64,000 nucleotides of DNA from positions 427,501 through 491,500 of the forward strand of contig JABMCL010000813.1 of NCBI GenBank assembly GCA_018857735.1, written 5' to 3'. A model generated the notes under the pieces. That model was not told the DNA's origin and did no database searches. It was given only the letters and a program-made list of their open reading frames with translations. How positions within the stretch are numbered: position 1 is the first letter of the stretch; every line of letters begins with the position of its first letter. The position numbers and the translations under genes are program-made. Below, one piece after another: positions 12,430 through 23,708 of the stretch. Source of the DNA: Alviniconcha marisindica. Lineage: Eukaryota > Mollusca > Gastropoda > Provannidae.

Positions 12430-12830
12430 TATTTCCTTGTGTTATAATGAGAACCACAATTTGCTCTGTAGGACTTGCATTCAAAGGATTTATTACTTCT
12501 TGTGTTATAACAAGAGCCACAAATGCTCCGTAGTACTTGCATTCAAAGGATTTATTACTTCTTGTGTTATAACAAGAGCCACAAATGCTCCGTAGTACTT
12601 GCTTTCAAAGGATTTATTACTTCTTGTGTTATAACAAGAACCACAAATGCTCCGTAGGACTTGCATTCAAAGGATTTATTACTTCTTGTGTTATAACAAG
12701 AGCCACAAATGCTCCGTAGTACTTGCATTCAAAGGATTTATTACTTCTTGTGTTATAACAAGAGCCACAAATGCTTCATAGGACTTGCATTCAAAGGATT
12801 TATTACTGAATTTGTTACACAAGATAAACC
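12430..12830. repeat. 61-62 bp minisatellite carrying AATAAA on the minus strand
   Basis: Six copies of a unit containing CTTGTGTTATAACAAGA (a short inverted repeat), ATGCTCCGTAGTACTTGCA and GGATTTATTACTTC. Read on the minus strand, GGATTTATTACT supplies AATAAA in each unit. It lies within the probable bola1 3' UTR. Confidence 0.9.
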
Positions 12831-13987
12831 CATGAGGTATGGGCTGTCTAGCTCAGTGATGTACTTGATCCCGACATAGTGGATCTGTGCCAACCTATGC
12901 CTTTTCTGTTGGGCCAACGCTATAAAAGCATGGGTCCTCGCAGACCCACAACATGGAAAATGTCTAATTCAAAGCCAAGTTCTGTGAAGGGTTATGGTAG
13001 TTCCTTGTCCAGTCAACTAGGTGGGTTACATCAGGGTAAAACGTTTCACCAACAAAAAAATCCTAACAACAACAATTACGCACAGACAACCATGACAATT
13101 ATATCAGGGCGAACGAATAACAGAAAAAAAGTAAATGTTCAGACCACTAGCAATCAAAATGGCAACCAACAACTTCTTGATTGTCTTGAAAGATCTCAAC
13201 AGACAACACTTTAATCTTTTTCTTTTCTTTTCTGAAAACCTAGATAAAAAAATGTTTTTTACAAAATGCTTAAAGTACAGCATGCACAAAGCTTTGTGCG
13301 AACAAGGCAGGGAAACAAGTCCTAACCCCCAAACCCCAAAATGGCACTTCTCTATGAGTAATAAGCACATGTTTTTTCATAGCTGTCAACTCCTTTTGGG
13401 AGTAAACCTTAGTCCATAGTTTGTGAACCTGTATTTTCCTTATGCAGGCCGGAGTCTTTTGTTTTTTCACTGGTGGCAGCAGCATTTTGAATTCCAACTG
13501 GCACGTGTGGCAGTGGAAGGGAGAAGCAATGTTGTGCTGAATACACATGCACAATTTCCAATCTCACTTCCAACAAGATTTCTTAGCCTATTGCACTAGG
13601 CCAGTCAGTGTGCATTTGGCGATGGTGTGTGTCGGCTGCATGTTTGACAGTTTTTCAATCTTTTTGCTCAATTTAAAACAACAACAAAATCTCATGAAAA
13701 TTATGTTTTCCTGTATCCATTTTCCAATGTGGCCATATCCCCCCAAAATAATGAAAAAAGATGTATTTTGTACCAGTAAACTGTATGGGTTGACAGGTAT
13801 GTATTTTTCAGATCAGTGACCTGGAAGAGAGTGACTAAAAATAGGCTCATGTTTTTTCCGCTTGGTTCAAGGATTAATCATTATCCATGCAGATCAAGAA
13901 GACTTGCTCATGCTGACTGTTAGTCAACTGTTGGACAAGCCAGGAAAAAGACAGGGTGATAACATCTTTGTCCATGGCATACAGCAG

Positions 13988-14416
13988 TCACAGACCTGCC
14001 CCACCTCGACATGGTGGTGATGGTCTCACCTCCTGACTGGACTTCTCCCATTGGCTCAGGGTTTTTGCCTGAAATTTAAAACCATGGTTAATGCTTCATA
14101 CAAGTACTCTGTAAACTGACATACATCCCTAGCTTTCTCCTTGTAGCCAGCTGGAAATTTAGATCTAAGCACACACAAAATGAGTCTGGATTTCTAGTAC
14201 TTTGTTTTGTCTGTATTTTATAGGCAGGCAATCCAAAAAGATTATAAATGTATACACCAGACTGTCAGGGAACACAGATGGTGGCAGAGGTCCAAATTCT
14301 CACCTCAATGGACAAAGCATGGAGTCCGCTTGCAAATTCTTCCTGAAGGGTTGTGTTCACTTGACGATGTCTCTGTAGCATACACATACACACATGCACA
14401 CATGCATGCACGCATA

Positions 14417-14484
<68 letters not shown>

Positions 14485-14775
14485 TACACATACACATACA
14501 CACACACAGATGTTAACAAAACAGCCATAAATTTCACACCAAATATAAACTGGCATGTTTTCTCTCATGCTGAACAGAAACAAATTAAAATCATGAGAAG
14601 TGTCTTATCTTCTGACTGCAGCACATAATTATGGTCAAGTATTTACTTTTGAATCCCATTCTGTGACTTTATGTGTTTATATCACATCTATGTGTCCAAA
14701 CCAATAGTAAATAGTCTGTCCACAGATACACAGTATGTATGTGTACACTCAGATATCAAAATTGTATTGTGTATG

Positions 14776-14819
<44 letters not shown>

Positions 14820-15021
14820 TTTGTGTACATAATTATGCATGTATGTGTGTGTGTGTTTGTTTTATGTATGTATGTACACATTTGGGTATTAAAACTGCAA
14901 TGTCTTCTGCTAAGTGTTCATTACCTGGACGACAGTTGCACCCTCAAAAGCATCTGATACTATTACAATCTTGAAATGAGTTTCTGAACCTGTGAACACA
15001 CACACACACACACACACACAT

Positions 15022-15061
<40 letters not shown>

Positions 15062-15073
15062 ACACACACGCAC

Positions 15074-15141
<68 letters not shown>

Positions 15142-18100
15142 ATGTTACAAGTCTCTTTTTCTTAATAGTTTCCTTTCAGTTTTTGTAACTCATAATTAGA
15201 AACAATAACACAACAGTAAAATTGAGTTTCAGTGGCAAAGCTTTCAATAAGTTTGATATATATATATATATATATATATATGTCAAATAATGAAACTACC
15301 CCTCTAATTTCCTTGATAGATTTAAACCCAGTCAATCGCAAGTCATAATTATTTATTATACATGGTGAAACAAAACGGATCACATCACAAGCAAAGGTCT
15401 GATAAACTGCTCAAGACATCCATCATTTTTGATTGATGTCCATTGGAAAAACAGAGCTGAACAAACCAAGAAAGCAAAAATTAAAATGCCCCAAAAACTG
15501 ACAGCAGACAAAGCATGTGAAGATAATCTGACCTACTCCTGGCACAGATGACGGAACTTTCCTTAGCTCTCAATTCTCAGCAGAGGGTACCATAATTTCT
15601 GCATTTGCACAGGCTGCATTCAAAAGGTCATGGAACAAAACTGCTGACTGAGTATATTTACAACTATAATAAAAGTATGAAGCAAAATCCATAGGCACCA
15701 GTCAGTGTTAATCCATGAATTTTAGTTTAAAATATAACTCTAACAAAAGTATGAAGCAAAATCCATAGGCACCAGTCAGTGTTCATACCGGAATTTTAGT
15801 TTAAAATATAACTATAACAAAAGTATGAAGCAAAATCCACATACACCAGTAAGTGTTCATCCAGGAATTTTAGTTTAAAATATAACTATAACAAAAGTAT
15901 CAAGCAAAATCCACATACCCCAGTAAGTGTTCATCCAGGAATTTTAGTTCAAAATTCCCAAACTTTTTCCAAACCTACAGACCGTTTTCCCAGATCAAGT
16001 TACTAGTCAATAGAAGTTAGAACACAATTTCAACACTCTTACAGTCTTAGTCTTACACAGTCACGGAACATTTCATTGACCTCTGCAATGGATTAGGCAG
16101 AGGGGGAAGGGTGTGTTTGTTAGTTTAACCAGGTCCAAGAGTGGTTTCAACTTAAACAATTTTCCTTTTAATAGTATCACCCATCATTCAGCCTCCCAGC
16201 TGCTTTTTCTCAACTTCCTTTCTGCAGATTACCTGTTAAACCATTATCATAAAATTCCTACAACCTTTCTAAGACCTTGGCCAAAAATGCAATTTTCCAG
16301 ACCTGAAAAAATTCCCCTCAGTTTTCCAAGATTTCCCAAATCTGTAAAGACCACAGAAACCCTGATTAATGCTCACCTTTGGGTACATTATGCATGTTGC
16401 TTTCGTTGATAATTTTGAGATATGCAGGCTGGAGACAGAAGAAGAAACAATAATTCATATATATGTTAAACCACAAAATATACTATTCGCTTTTAAAATT
16501 TGAACAGCAGTATACAGCAAAGATACTGAGTCATTTTGTCCATGTCTGTTTGCATGCACAGTATTTCTCCATATGAAAACAGGAAACAATGAGCCCACTT
16601 CAAGTATGCAAGTTTTTCTTTGTTGGGTAATGAAAATCTGTACTTTATACACTAAAAAAATAACAACAACAAACATAAAGAAGCGTGTTCTGTCCTACTA
16701 TTATGAAACAACATACCTGAAAAGTCTCAGTCAACTTAATCTTTATGGAGGTTTCCCTAGGTTTCTGAAAAATGAAAAAATATATATGAACCTCTCTCTC
16801 TCTCTCTCTTTCCACCACCTCCTCAAATTCACCCACCTGCTATCAAAGCAAGAAATTACCTTCTTGGATACGACAGTGTACAAAGGAAAAAGGTTCACGA
16901 ACTCCAGAATACTGGATATCAAAACACACACCAAACCAACGGAGACATATCAATACCTCCACCGAACATCATGCCACCCAGACTCAGTCTTTCGTGGGTT
17001 CATAAAAGGAACAGTCATCTCAAGAATCCGCACCAACTCCGACCCTGACAACTTAAAGTCAGCCCTCGCCAACTTCAAAACCAAACTGATTGAAAGAGGA
17101 TACAAAATCCAAGAAATAGATCAATACTTCAACAAGGCCCTACTACACGACAGAAAAAGTCTCTTGGCTGACAGACCAAAGAACAACAAAATCCCCTTGG
17201 TGTACATTACCAAATACCACCCGCACCTCAAAAACTTGAGGAAAGCCCTTACAAAAGGATGGGACTGCATAGAAAACAGTCACCTACAACAACTGTTCCC
17301 TAACCCACCAACAGTAGCCTTCCAACGGAACAAAAACATCAAAGAAAGGTTAACCAGAAAATAAGAAAGGAGGAAAGGAAGGGGAGAAAAGCAAATTCCC
17401 CCCCCCCCCAACAAATCACACACAAGGCGACGGTCCTTCACAATGAACAAAAGAGCGAATGACCCTGAACGGGAGAAAAATAAACAGGACTCAAACTACA
17501 CAATGGCAACAGCCACTGGGCAAATGACGCACACAATCCACCCCAAGAAGGGAGACAACCTATTCGAGACCCTAGCACCTCTCGCCCATCGAAAAAGAAC
17601 GCAACAAAGCATGGGACAAACGAACAAACAGAGGATCAGTCGGGACACGGTCACTAACCCAACCCCAAACCCTAACCCAGGAAGTCCACAAAATGGACAG
17701 GCAACCTGGACAGAAATAATAAAAAATTAAAAAGGAAGGCCTAATAAAAGAAAAGGTAAACCAACACAACAACAAAAGCACCCGAAAGTGAACAGGCAAG
17801 CTCCCTGATGAGGTCAATGCCAGTTGTGAACAACAACCTTCACAACGAAAAAGACCGAAACGCCATACTTCCGACATAAGGCCACACAAAAGAAATAAAA
17901 CAAAGAGAGGAAGGGAAAAGAAAAAGAAAAAAAGGAAAGAAAAAAAACATACCAGGTGGAACACAAAACTAAATCACCATCCCAAAAAGAGGCAAAGGCG
18001 TCCGAGCTTCATCCTTGGAGACTCGAACTGGAAATTTTTCCAAGTCGGTTACCCTGTGGACACCCCTACAGAAGGGAGCTTCATCCCTGGAGACTCGAAC

Positions 18101-18144
18101 TGGAAATTTTTCCAAGTCGGTTACCCTGTGGACACCCCTACAGA

Positions 18145-18176
<32 letters not shown>

Positions 18177-18229
18177 AACACCCACACACCCACACAGACT
18201 GTGCAGATGGCATGGTGTCATTAAACTAT

Positions 18230-18285
<56 letters not shown>

Positions 18286-18314
18286 GTGCAGATGGTATGA
18301 TGTCAATAAACTAT

Positions 18315-18376
<62 letters not shown>

Positions 18377-18665
18377 ATTCCAACTGCATACATCCTCTTC
18401 TTCTTCTTCTATAAAAATCATTGTTATATAACTTTAATAAGCTTGTATGATGACCATACATATACCTATAAATATAATCATGTATTATAATTTTGTTCTC
18501 TCTTCACACTTTCAAAGAAATATAAAACATATAAAACAAACTTACTGGACAATCAGACATGATGCTCCGAGAGTACCCTGCTGATTTTGTGTACAACGAA
18601 AGTTTTTGTGTGGTGACAGCTGATCTCAGAAGTTTTGCTGCAGTACTGGAAATTGCTTTTGCCAT
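13988..18665 (-). CDS. bola1: BolA-family protein, bola1-like, complete
   Basis: BolA proteins of this type act with monothiol glutaredoxins in iron-sulfur cluster handling; BOLA1 is mitochondrial (family knowledge). Six minus-strand coding exons join in phase: 18546-18665, 16717-16764, 16377-16428, 14925-14989, 14304-14372 and 13988-14068. They encode 144 aa, close to the ~137 aa of vertebrate BOLA1. Residues 1-35 are Ser/Arg/Lys/Ala-rich without acids, like a mitochondrial presequence. The BolA fold follows: SIKIKLTETF, INESNMHNVP, GSETHFKIVIVSDAFEG, the RHRQVN helix with the conserved RH pair, HALSIEAKT, and a Pro-Cys tail (SPPC). Donors and acceptors are strong at every join. The acceptor just before the ATG (TTAATTGCAG) implies an unplaced 5' UTR exon upstream. 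Intron 1 contains a Penelope-like element. Confidence 0.94.
14380..14512. repeat. (CA)n tract; (UG)n in the bola1 pre-mRNA near the exon 5 acceptor
   Basis: Imperfect CA repeat ending within about 15 bp of the exon 5 acceptor at 14373-14375. On the transcribed strand it is UG-rich. Confidence 0.95.
14776..14860. repeat. (GT)n tract; (CA)n in the bola1 pre-mRNA near the exon 4 donor
   Basis: GT repeat at 14778-14817 and a shorter one near 14845, 65-145 bp inside intron 4 from its 5' end. It is complementary to the tract at the other end of the intron. Confidence 0.95.
14998..15137. repeat. (CA)n tract abutting the bola1 exon 4 acceptor
   Basis: About 140 bp of CA on the plus strand. In the bola1 transcript it is (UG)n running into the TTCACAG acceptor at 14990, replacing most of the usual polypyrimidine tract. 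Confidence 0.95.
15660..15955. repeat. about 73-bp tandem repeat, four copies
   Basis: Units share AAAAGTATGAAGCAAAATCC, CACCAGTMAGTGTTCATCC and GAATTTTAGTTTAAAAT. Located in bola1 intron 3. Confidence 0.85.
16793..18145 (+). mobile_element. Penelope-like element (PLE), 5'-truncated, in bola1 intron 1
   Basis: The frame ending at 17364 encodes about 190 aa typical of the region after the PLE reverse transcriptase core: FLDTTVYKGKRF, KTHTKPTETYQYLHRTS, GFIKGTVISRIRT, and a basic end (NIKERLTRK). The upstream RT palm with its catalytic aspartates is absent, and no GIY-YIG domain is visible downstream. A non-coding region follows with a hammerhead-like motif and two direct copies (about 18004-18070 and 18073-18145) of a segment with CTTCATCC and CCAAGTCGGTTACCCTGTGG. 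The element is antisense to bola1. The same 3' module occurs in the PLE at 53317-54738, supporting mobility. Confidence 0.8.
17798..18009 (+). ncRNA. hammerhead-ribozyme-like motif in PLE
   Basis: Core elements are in order. Stem I 5' strand AAGCTC (17798-17803) pairs with GAGCTT (18004-18009). CTGATGA is at 17805-17811. Stem II GGTC/GACC (17812-17815 with 17853-17856) has an inner helix GTTGTGA/TCACAAC (17823-17829 with 17840-17846). GAAA is at 17857-17860. Stem III ACGCC/GGCGT (17860-17864 with 17997-18001) closes a loop of about 130 nt. The predicted cleavage is after C18002 (GTC). C-C at the first stem I position is a flaw, and the long stem III loop is unusual. Hammerheads in PLE terminal repeats are established. 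Confidence 0.7.
18231..18375. repeat. duplicated TGTGCAGATGG segment with (CT)n tracts
   Basis: Two copies of CTGTGCAGATGGYATGRTGTC with following AAACTATG (18198 and 18282), each followed by a (CT)n tract. Confidence 0.85.
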
Positions 18666-18991
18666 TTATGAGGTTCTGCAATTAAACATAATGAAGAGAA
18701 GTTAATCAATTCTGAACTGACAAAGAATACAAACATCCATAATGTAAAGAAAATGACGTCCACAGATAAATATTCCATGATTCATTATATATTAAAACTA
18801 TTAAACAACGTACAAACACATGTACATATACACATCAAATCTTTGTGCAACAAATGACAGACACAAGAGAGAAAAAAGAGGGGGGTGGGGGGGGATGTGG
18901 AGGAGCAGGAGAAGGGGGAGGGGGACCCAGCATACTGTTTTTGTGAAACGTCTGCACATGAAATGGAAAATGCAACACACACACACACAAT

Positions 18992-19165
18992 CATAGTTCA
19001 GGAGCTGTGTGAGAGTCTAGGTGGCCGTCCTGGGCTGTCCGTCCTAACAGCCTTCTGGTTTCTGTGCCCGTAAAGAATTATTGAACCGTGCTTCAGCATT
19101 GGTCACAACTTGTCCCTAATATGTCAACTGACAGCTGAGGACATTAAGCATCACTTCATCATCAC
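18992..19165 (+). repeat. S1 SINE with (ATC)n tail
   Basis: Full-length-looking copy from TTCAGGAGCTGTGTGAGAG to CATCACTTCATCATCA. Confidence 0.8.
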
Positions 19166-19382
19166 AACACACACACAATTAATTTTGTTGTGACCAGATT
19201 TCACAAGCTTGCTTGTTCAGTTTCTCTGACTCTATGAAGTAATTTCACCCTAACTATCCTGGTTGCCTGGGTGTTAAAAAAACAAGTGACTTACTTATCA
19301 ACTACCAATTTCGTGTTGTTGTTGAGATTATTTATTAATTGTTGTATCTGAGTGGACAAGCGGAGACTGGTGTGCGCATGTT

Positions 19383-19437
<55 letters not shown>

Positions 19438-19837
19438 TGTGTTGATAGGTGATAATGGTAAACTAAAATATTTAAGGTTCTGTTTGTTAAAATGTATGTT
19501 AATGTGGTTTTTGTGATAAGATGTTTGTACAGAGCAGTGAGTTTAACTCTGTTTAGAGAATAGCATTTTATAAGAATTATATTATGATTATGATTATCAT
19601 TGTTGTTGTTATAATTATTATTATTATTATTATTAATTACAAAGACATATTGAACACATTATACTACTCACTAGCTGTGATTGTTATGACCTGGGCAGTT
19701 GGGGGACAGGGTGCATATTCTTTTATTATTGGTTGTGTAGTGTGCTGGTCAGTACAGAGTTGATGCAATTCAACTCTTTTGTTTTCCATCAAAATAAGGT
19801 ACTATTAAATATATATATGATATATGATGGGGAGTGG
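19166..19837. other. intergenic DNA with (GT)n and (ATT)n
   Basis: (GT)n at about 19383-19436 and (ATT)n near 19612-19636. No gene is recognised. Confidence 0.5.
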
Positions 19838-21310
19838 GGGAAGCAGGTTGGTAGCATGAATGAAGAGTCACAAGTCAGAGGTTGCTATAACTAACTTTTA
19901 TTTGCACACCAACCAGGAAGCAGTGTCTGTGTTGGAAAATCCACAAGCAAACAAAACATTTAGAACATGAAAGCAAATGTAAAATCTAAACAACAGCAAT
20001 TATATAAAGTAGTTTACCTGTAGGTTACTATAATACATGATGGTAACTGTGACAAAATGATTAATTATCAAGCACATGACTTGTGTGCATGACTTGCACT
20101 TAAAACCCATATCTCACAGTGTCGCGGTTAGTATACAAGAGACAGCCAGTCAATTAACTGATGAACTCCCAGTATATAATAGTATACAATAAATAACAGT
20201 GAAAAATATGGATTACCAAGATCATTCTCAACTAAACAGGAAGAGTGAGATAACTGTTACAGCAGTTCCACTTAAGCACACAACGAGACAGATAGTGACA
20301 TGGGTGGCATTTGGGACCATGCCGTAAGCGGAAGGAAGTCAGTCATAAACTGACCAGCTCCAGCCTCGTTACTCAAAGCATTACAGCATGTCACTGTTAC
20401 TGACTAGCAGAGCATATCTGTGAACAACATCAAGCGTCTTACTGATGCGGGTAGTGCAGAAAGAATCTAAACTGCTGATCTGGCTGCTTGGTTAGTGAAC
20501 AGAGACAAAGACCTAATTGCCACCACTGACACGCATCACCAGCCTATTCGGGTACATGCACAAAGACCCAGAAAGGGTTTACAAGCTAAGCAGAGTGAAA
20601 GTCTGCGCACCCAAGACTCGGCCATACAAAAGCCAGATCAAAACAGAAATAACATGTCTCACAGTCACAGTTTATACAATCACCCCTATGCACCAAACCA
20701 TATTCAACTAGTAAAATGAACATTCGAGTAAAATTAACATTCCACAATACTATGATGTCAACATCTTCAAAGTGTTAGCCATAATATACCACCGATTTCA
20801 TGTAGAAAAATAGATTGGTAGGAAACTAAATAAATAACTTATGCCGCACAGAGATCTGCACGGTTGCACAAAGGAACCATGCCCTACTGAGGGGTTAACC
20901 ATTTACATCAGCAAAGCATCACTCCAACTGAACATCCAACAATGGCAGCATAACATACTAGCTACATATCAGCTGCATACATTTTAGAAACACCAGTCAT
21001 CCTGTGGCATAAAGGCTTAACATTTGAACGCACAATCAATGTACACTGATGCCATGGCGGCTGCAACCAGGCGAAAATCTGATGCTGAAATTGCCCACGT
21101 GTTCAAGAACCAAAATCAAGGCATGTTGTGAACAGGGTAACATCATAAACATACATTATTTACATCAATAAGAAACAATAGAATAACAAGCCATAGAAAA
21201 ATAACTACTTACAGGCTCTCCCCTGAGTTGAACACATGAACACCGGCCACAACAGCAAACAAACAACCTGCCTCTGCAGGGACACTGGGGGAAAAGGGAC
21301 ACTGCCGGCC
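19838..21310 (-). repeat. long copy of repeat R1, apparently intron-containing
   Basis: On the minus strand: a 5' part of about 98 bp (21310-21213) ending GGGGAGAGCCT; a 1286-bp segment beginning GTAAGTAG (21212) and ending CAACACAG (19927); then a 3' part (19926-19838) with AATAAA. The short copy at 8226-8410 joins the two outer parts exactly. The interior has a short frame (20495-20719, +) without recognisable similarity. It could be an LTR or non-coding RNA unit with an intron, or a repeat carrying an introner-like insertion. Classification is open. Confidence 0.65.
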
Positions 21311-21402
21311 AGCGCACAGGTTTTAACACCTTAGATAATTGGGGCCATAAAACTCCTACCCAATCAAAATGGAAAAGGACAGGAAAGAAAAGGTTAAAGG
21401 GT

Positions 21403-21480
21403 CATGGCCCGAAACATGTATACAATACACTCGAACAGGTCATTGCCCGAAACATGTATACAATACACTCGGTTACATAT
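21403..21480. repeat. two-copy tandem with CCCGAAACATGTATACAATA
   Basis: Two nearly identical units of about 38 bp, followed by a short (AT)n. Confidence 0.75.
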
Positions 21481-21657
21481 ATATATATATTTCAGGGTTT
21501 GTGCTAACCTGTAATTTCTTCTATTTTACCGGTTCAGATTGGCACTGATGTATGAAGATATACCAGAAACAAAATCAGTGATCGGTCAGACACACCAGCT
21601 CTCATTTTGATTTGACTGGTTCTCAAAAAACAATTCTTAAAAATACAGCGCACACAG

Positions 21658-21691
21658 AGGAGAGAGAGAGAGAGAGAGAGAGAGTGTGTGT

Positions 21692-21760
<69 letters not shown>
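21658..21760. repeat. (GA)n-(GT)n microsatellite
   Basis: About 25 bp of GA then about 75 bp of GT. Confidence 0.95.
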
Positions 21761-21763
<3 letters not shown>

Positions 21764-22350
21764 GTGGAGGGAACAGGTTGTTTGCTAGCAGAGATCTAGT
21801 AGTATCTGTAGATGGCAGGGTATCTGACCAGTTACAGTGACTGACTGGGTTTCGTTAACCACTTTCGCTACCAGTTTCAAAAAGTGTTTAGCACGATCAC
21901 CGCATGTATATTATCTATCACAAGTTCCATGAAGTGACGAACACATATAATGCCCATTATTGTCACTTTAAAAAAAAAAAGGGACCCCTTCTTTCTGCTA
22001 TACAGCTATGTCTCTTTGACAACATTACTGCGCCTTACGCATCATTTGTACATGGATGCTGAGCGTTGTACTGACTTCAGGACTTGAACCTCGAAGACTG
22101 AAGAGACTGAGAGTAGACAGAGAACGACAGACTCAGAAACAAATGTCCACTGACGCTTTTTTCAAATACGTCTTCAAATACTGAGACTAGTAACACCGTT
22201 AAGAATAATGTCTTTTTCATTTTACCTTTCCTTTCTAGGCTGTACCTGACGCAACCGTCTATGTACAGGAGGTTATTTTCCACTGTTACTGCTTAAGAGT
22301 TGCTTCCCTTCGCTGTGCAGACGCTTTTAGTTATTTTGTTACAATATGTT

Positions 22351-22425
22351 TGATTGGTCATCCTAAATGATTTAGCCAATCACTTCTTCACTCGGAAAGA
22401 TGACATCACTTGAGAAGATGGCGAC
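22351..22425 (+). promoter_or_regulatory. putative DCTN4 core promoter with inverted CCAAT pair and YY1-like ATG
   Basis: TGATTGG (22351-22357) and CCAATCA (22376-22382) form an inverted pair typical of NF-Y sites, just upstream of the start codon. The start region AAGATGGCG (22415-22423) matches the YY1 core overlapping an initiator ATG. No TATA box is seen. The transcription start is not defined. The region may also serve the minus-strand bola1 gene 3.7 kb away, but no exon proves that. Confidence 0.45.
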
Positions 22426-23010
22426 CTTTATGGACGTCGATCTTGTTCGGTATCTTTGCTCATGTGGCAAAAGACACCCAGCTTGTAGATTATATTTGTG
22501 TCGGCACTGTTTAAAACTCAGATGTGCAGACTGTGTACAGCATGAGGTAAGGCGTTTGGCAAACTTGCAGTTGCACCTGCCATCTGGCCGGTTTGAGTCT
22601 GGCTTTCATAAACAGGATTCAGATTTTGATTTGACGTTCGCCGATTCACTTTCAAGGCTCAAGTAACGTCACCTTCTGACATAATTTGAGCATAATTTGC
22701 CTGGCTCAGTAGTGACTAATCGTTAAATGCATAATAACTTTATTTGCATATCATTTGCTAGCTACATTCAATGGTGTCTGACAGCCAGTGGACAGGTTCA
22801 GTGCCTGGACTCTCGATCTATCATCTAGACTCATTCAGTCATTGGTAATGGCAGTACTTATCTTCTTTGGAGAAGAATTATTACTATAGTATTCATGAAC
22901 AAAATTTAATAACAGACTATGCCGTATGCATGACCCTTACTGTTGCTGCTAGGCTCTATCCATGCTACTAGCTTTTTAAAAGGACGATACCAATATTAAG
23001 TCATTATTAT

Positions 23011-23065
<55 letters not shown>

Positions 23066-23656
23066 CAGTAATACTAATAGTCACACACAGAGAGTGTGTG
23101 TGTGTGTGTGCTCCACTCATCTGATCAGTGAACATGCTTATTCTATCTTGCATGGCATTTTTATATGCACATTATTATTGATAAAAAATAGTATTAATAA
23201 TACTAATAAAAAATAGCAAACTGAATAATCTACTTGAATTGTTAAAGTTTCAGTACTTATCTCATGGCTGATAATGATATTTCATGAATTGATTGCTGTT
23301 ACTGTTACCCACAATAATCATATGGTCCAAACAGTTTTGTATTTTGTGAGCATTCTTTTGTGTTTTATTGCTTGTTAGGTGGATTCTCCTTACTGCCCAA
23401 ATTGCCTGGAAAATATGCCGGCACCAGAGGCAAAACTGAAGAAAAACAGGTACAGTAGTCTGAATAGCCAATATATTTTTTCAGTTTCATATAATTATAA
23501 TTTATATGTTATGTATGTTTTTCCAATATAATTCTACTAAGACTATTATACTTTTTAATCTTTAAGTTTAATACTTCATCACTGTGATTAAACTTTAATT
23601 GCCCAAAACTGCAGACTGTGAGTGTCACACTGACAGACAAGGTATGGTATATGTAA

Positions 23657-23708
<52 letters not shown>

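Larger units (their letters stand above)
10965..13987 (-). other. probable 3' UTR of the bola1-like gene
   Basis: AT-rich DNA directly after the bola1 stop with no coding exon in either strand. On the minus strand AATAAA lies at 10984-10989, so a cleavage site near 10965 is plausible. Earlier AATAAA hexamers lie in the array at 12430-12830 and could give shorter messages. The extent of the UTR is inferred. Confidence 0.5.

Noticed and set aside
12430..12830. CRISPR-like array
   Set aside because: The whole unit is repeated with no unique spacers, and the genome is eukaryotic; it is a minisatellite.
18541..18720. Plus-strand frame reading DMMLREYPADFVYNESF
   Set aside because: It is the antisense of bola1 exon 1, whose minus-strand splice sites and BolA continuation are much stronger.
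21977..22283. Minus-strand frame near 22283 as the bola1 5' exon
   Set aside because: Donor-like GTAAAATG is present but nothing proves a join to the acceptor before 18665.
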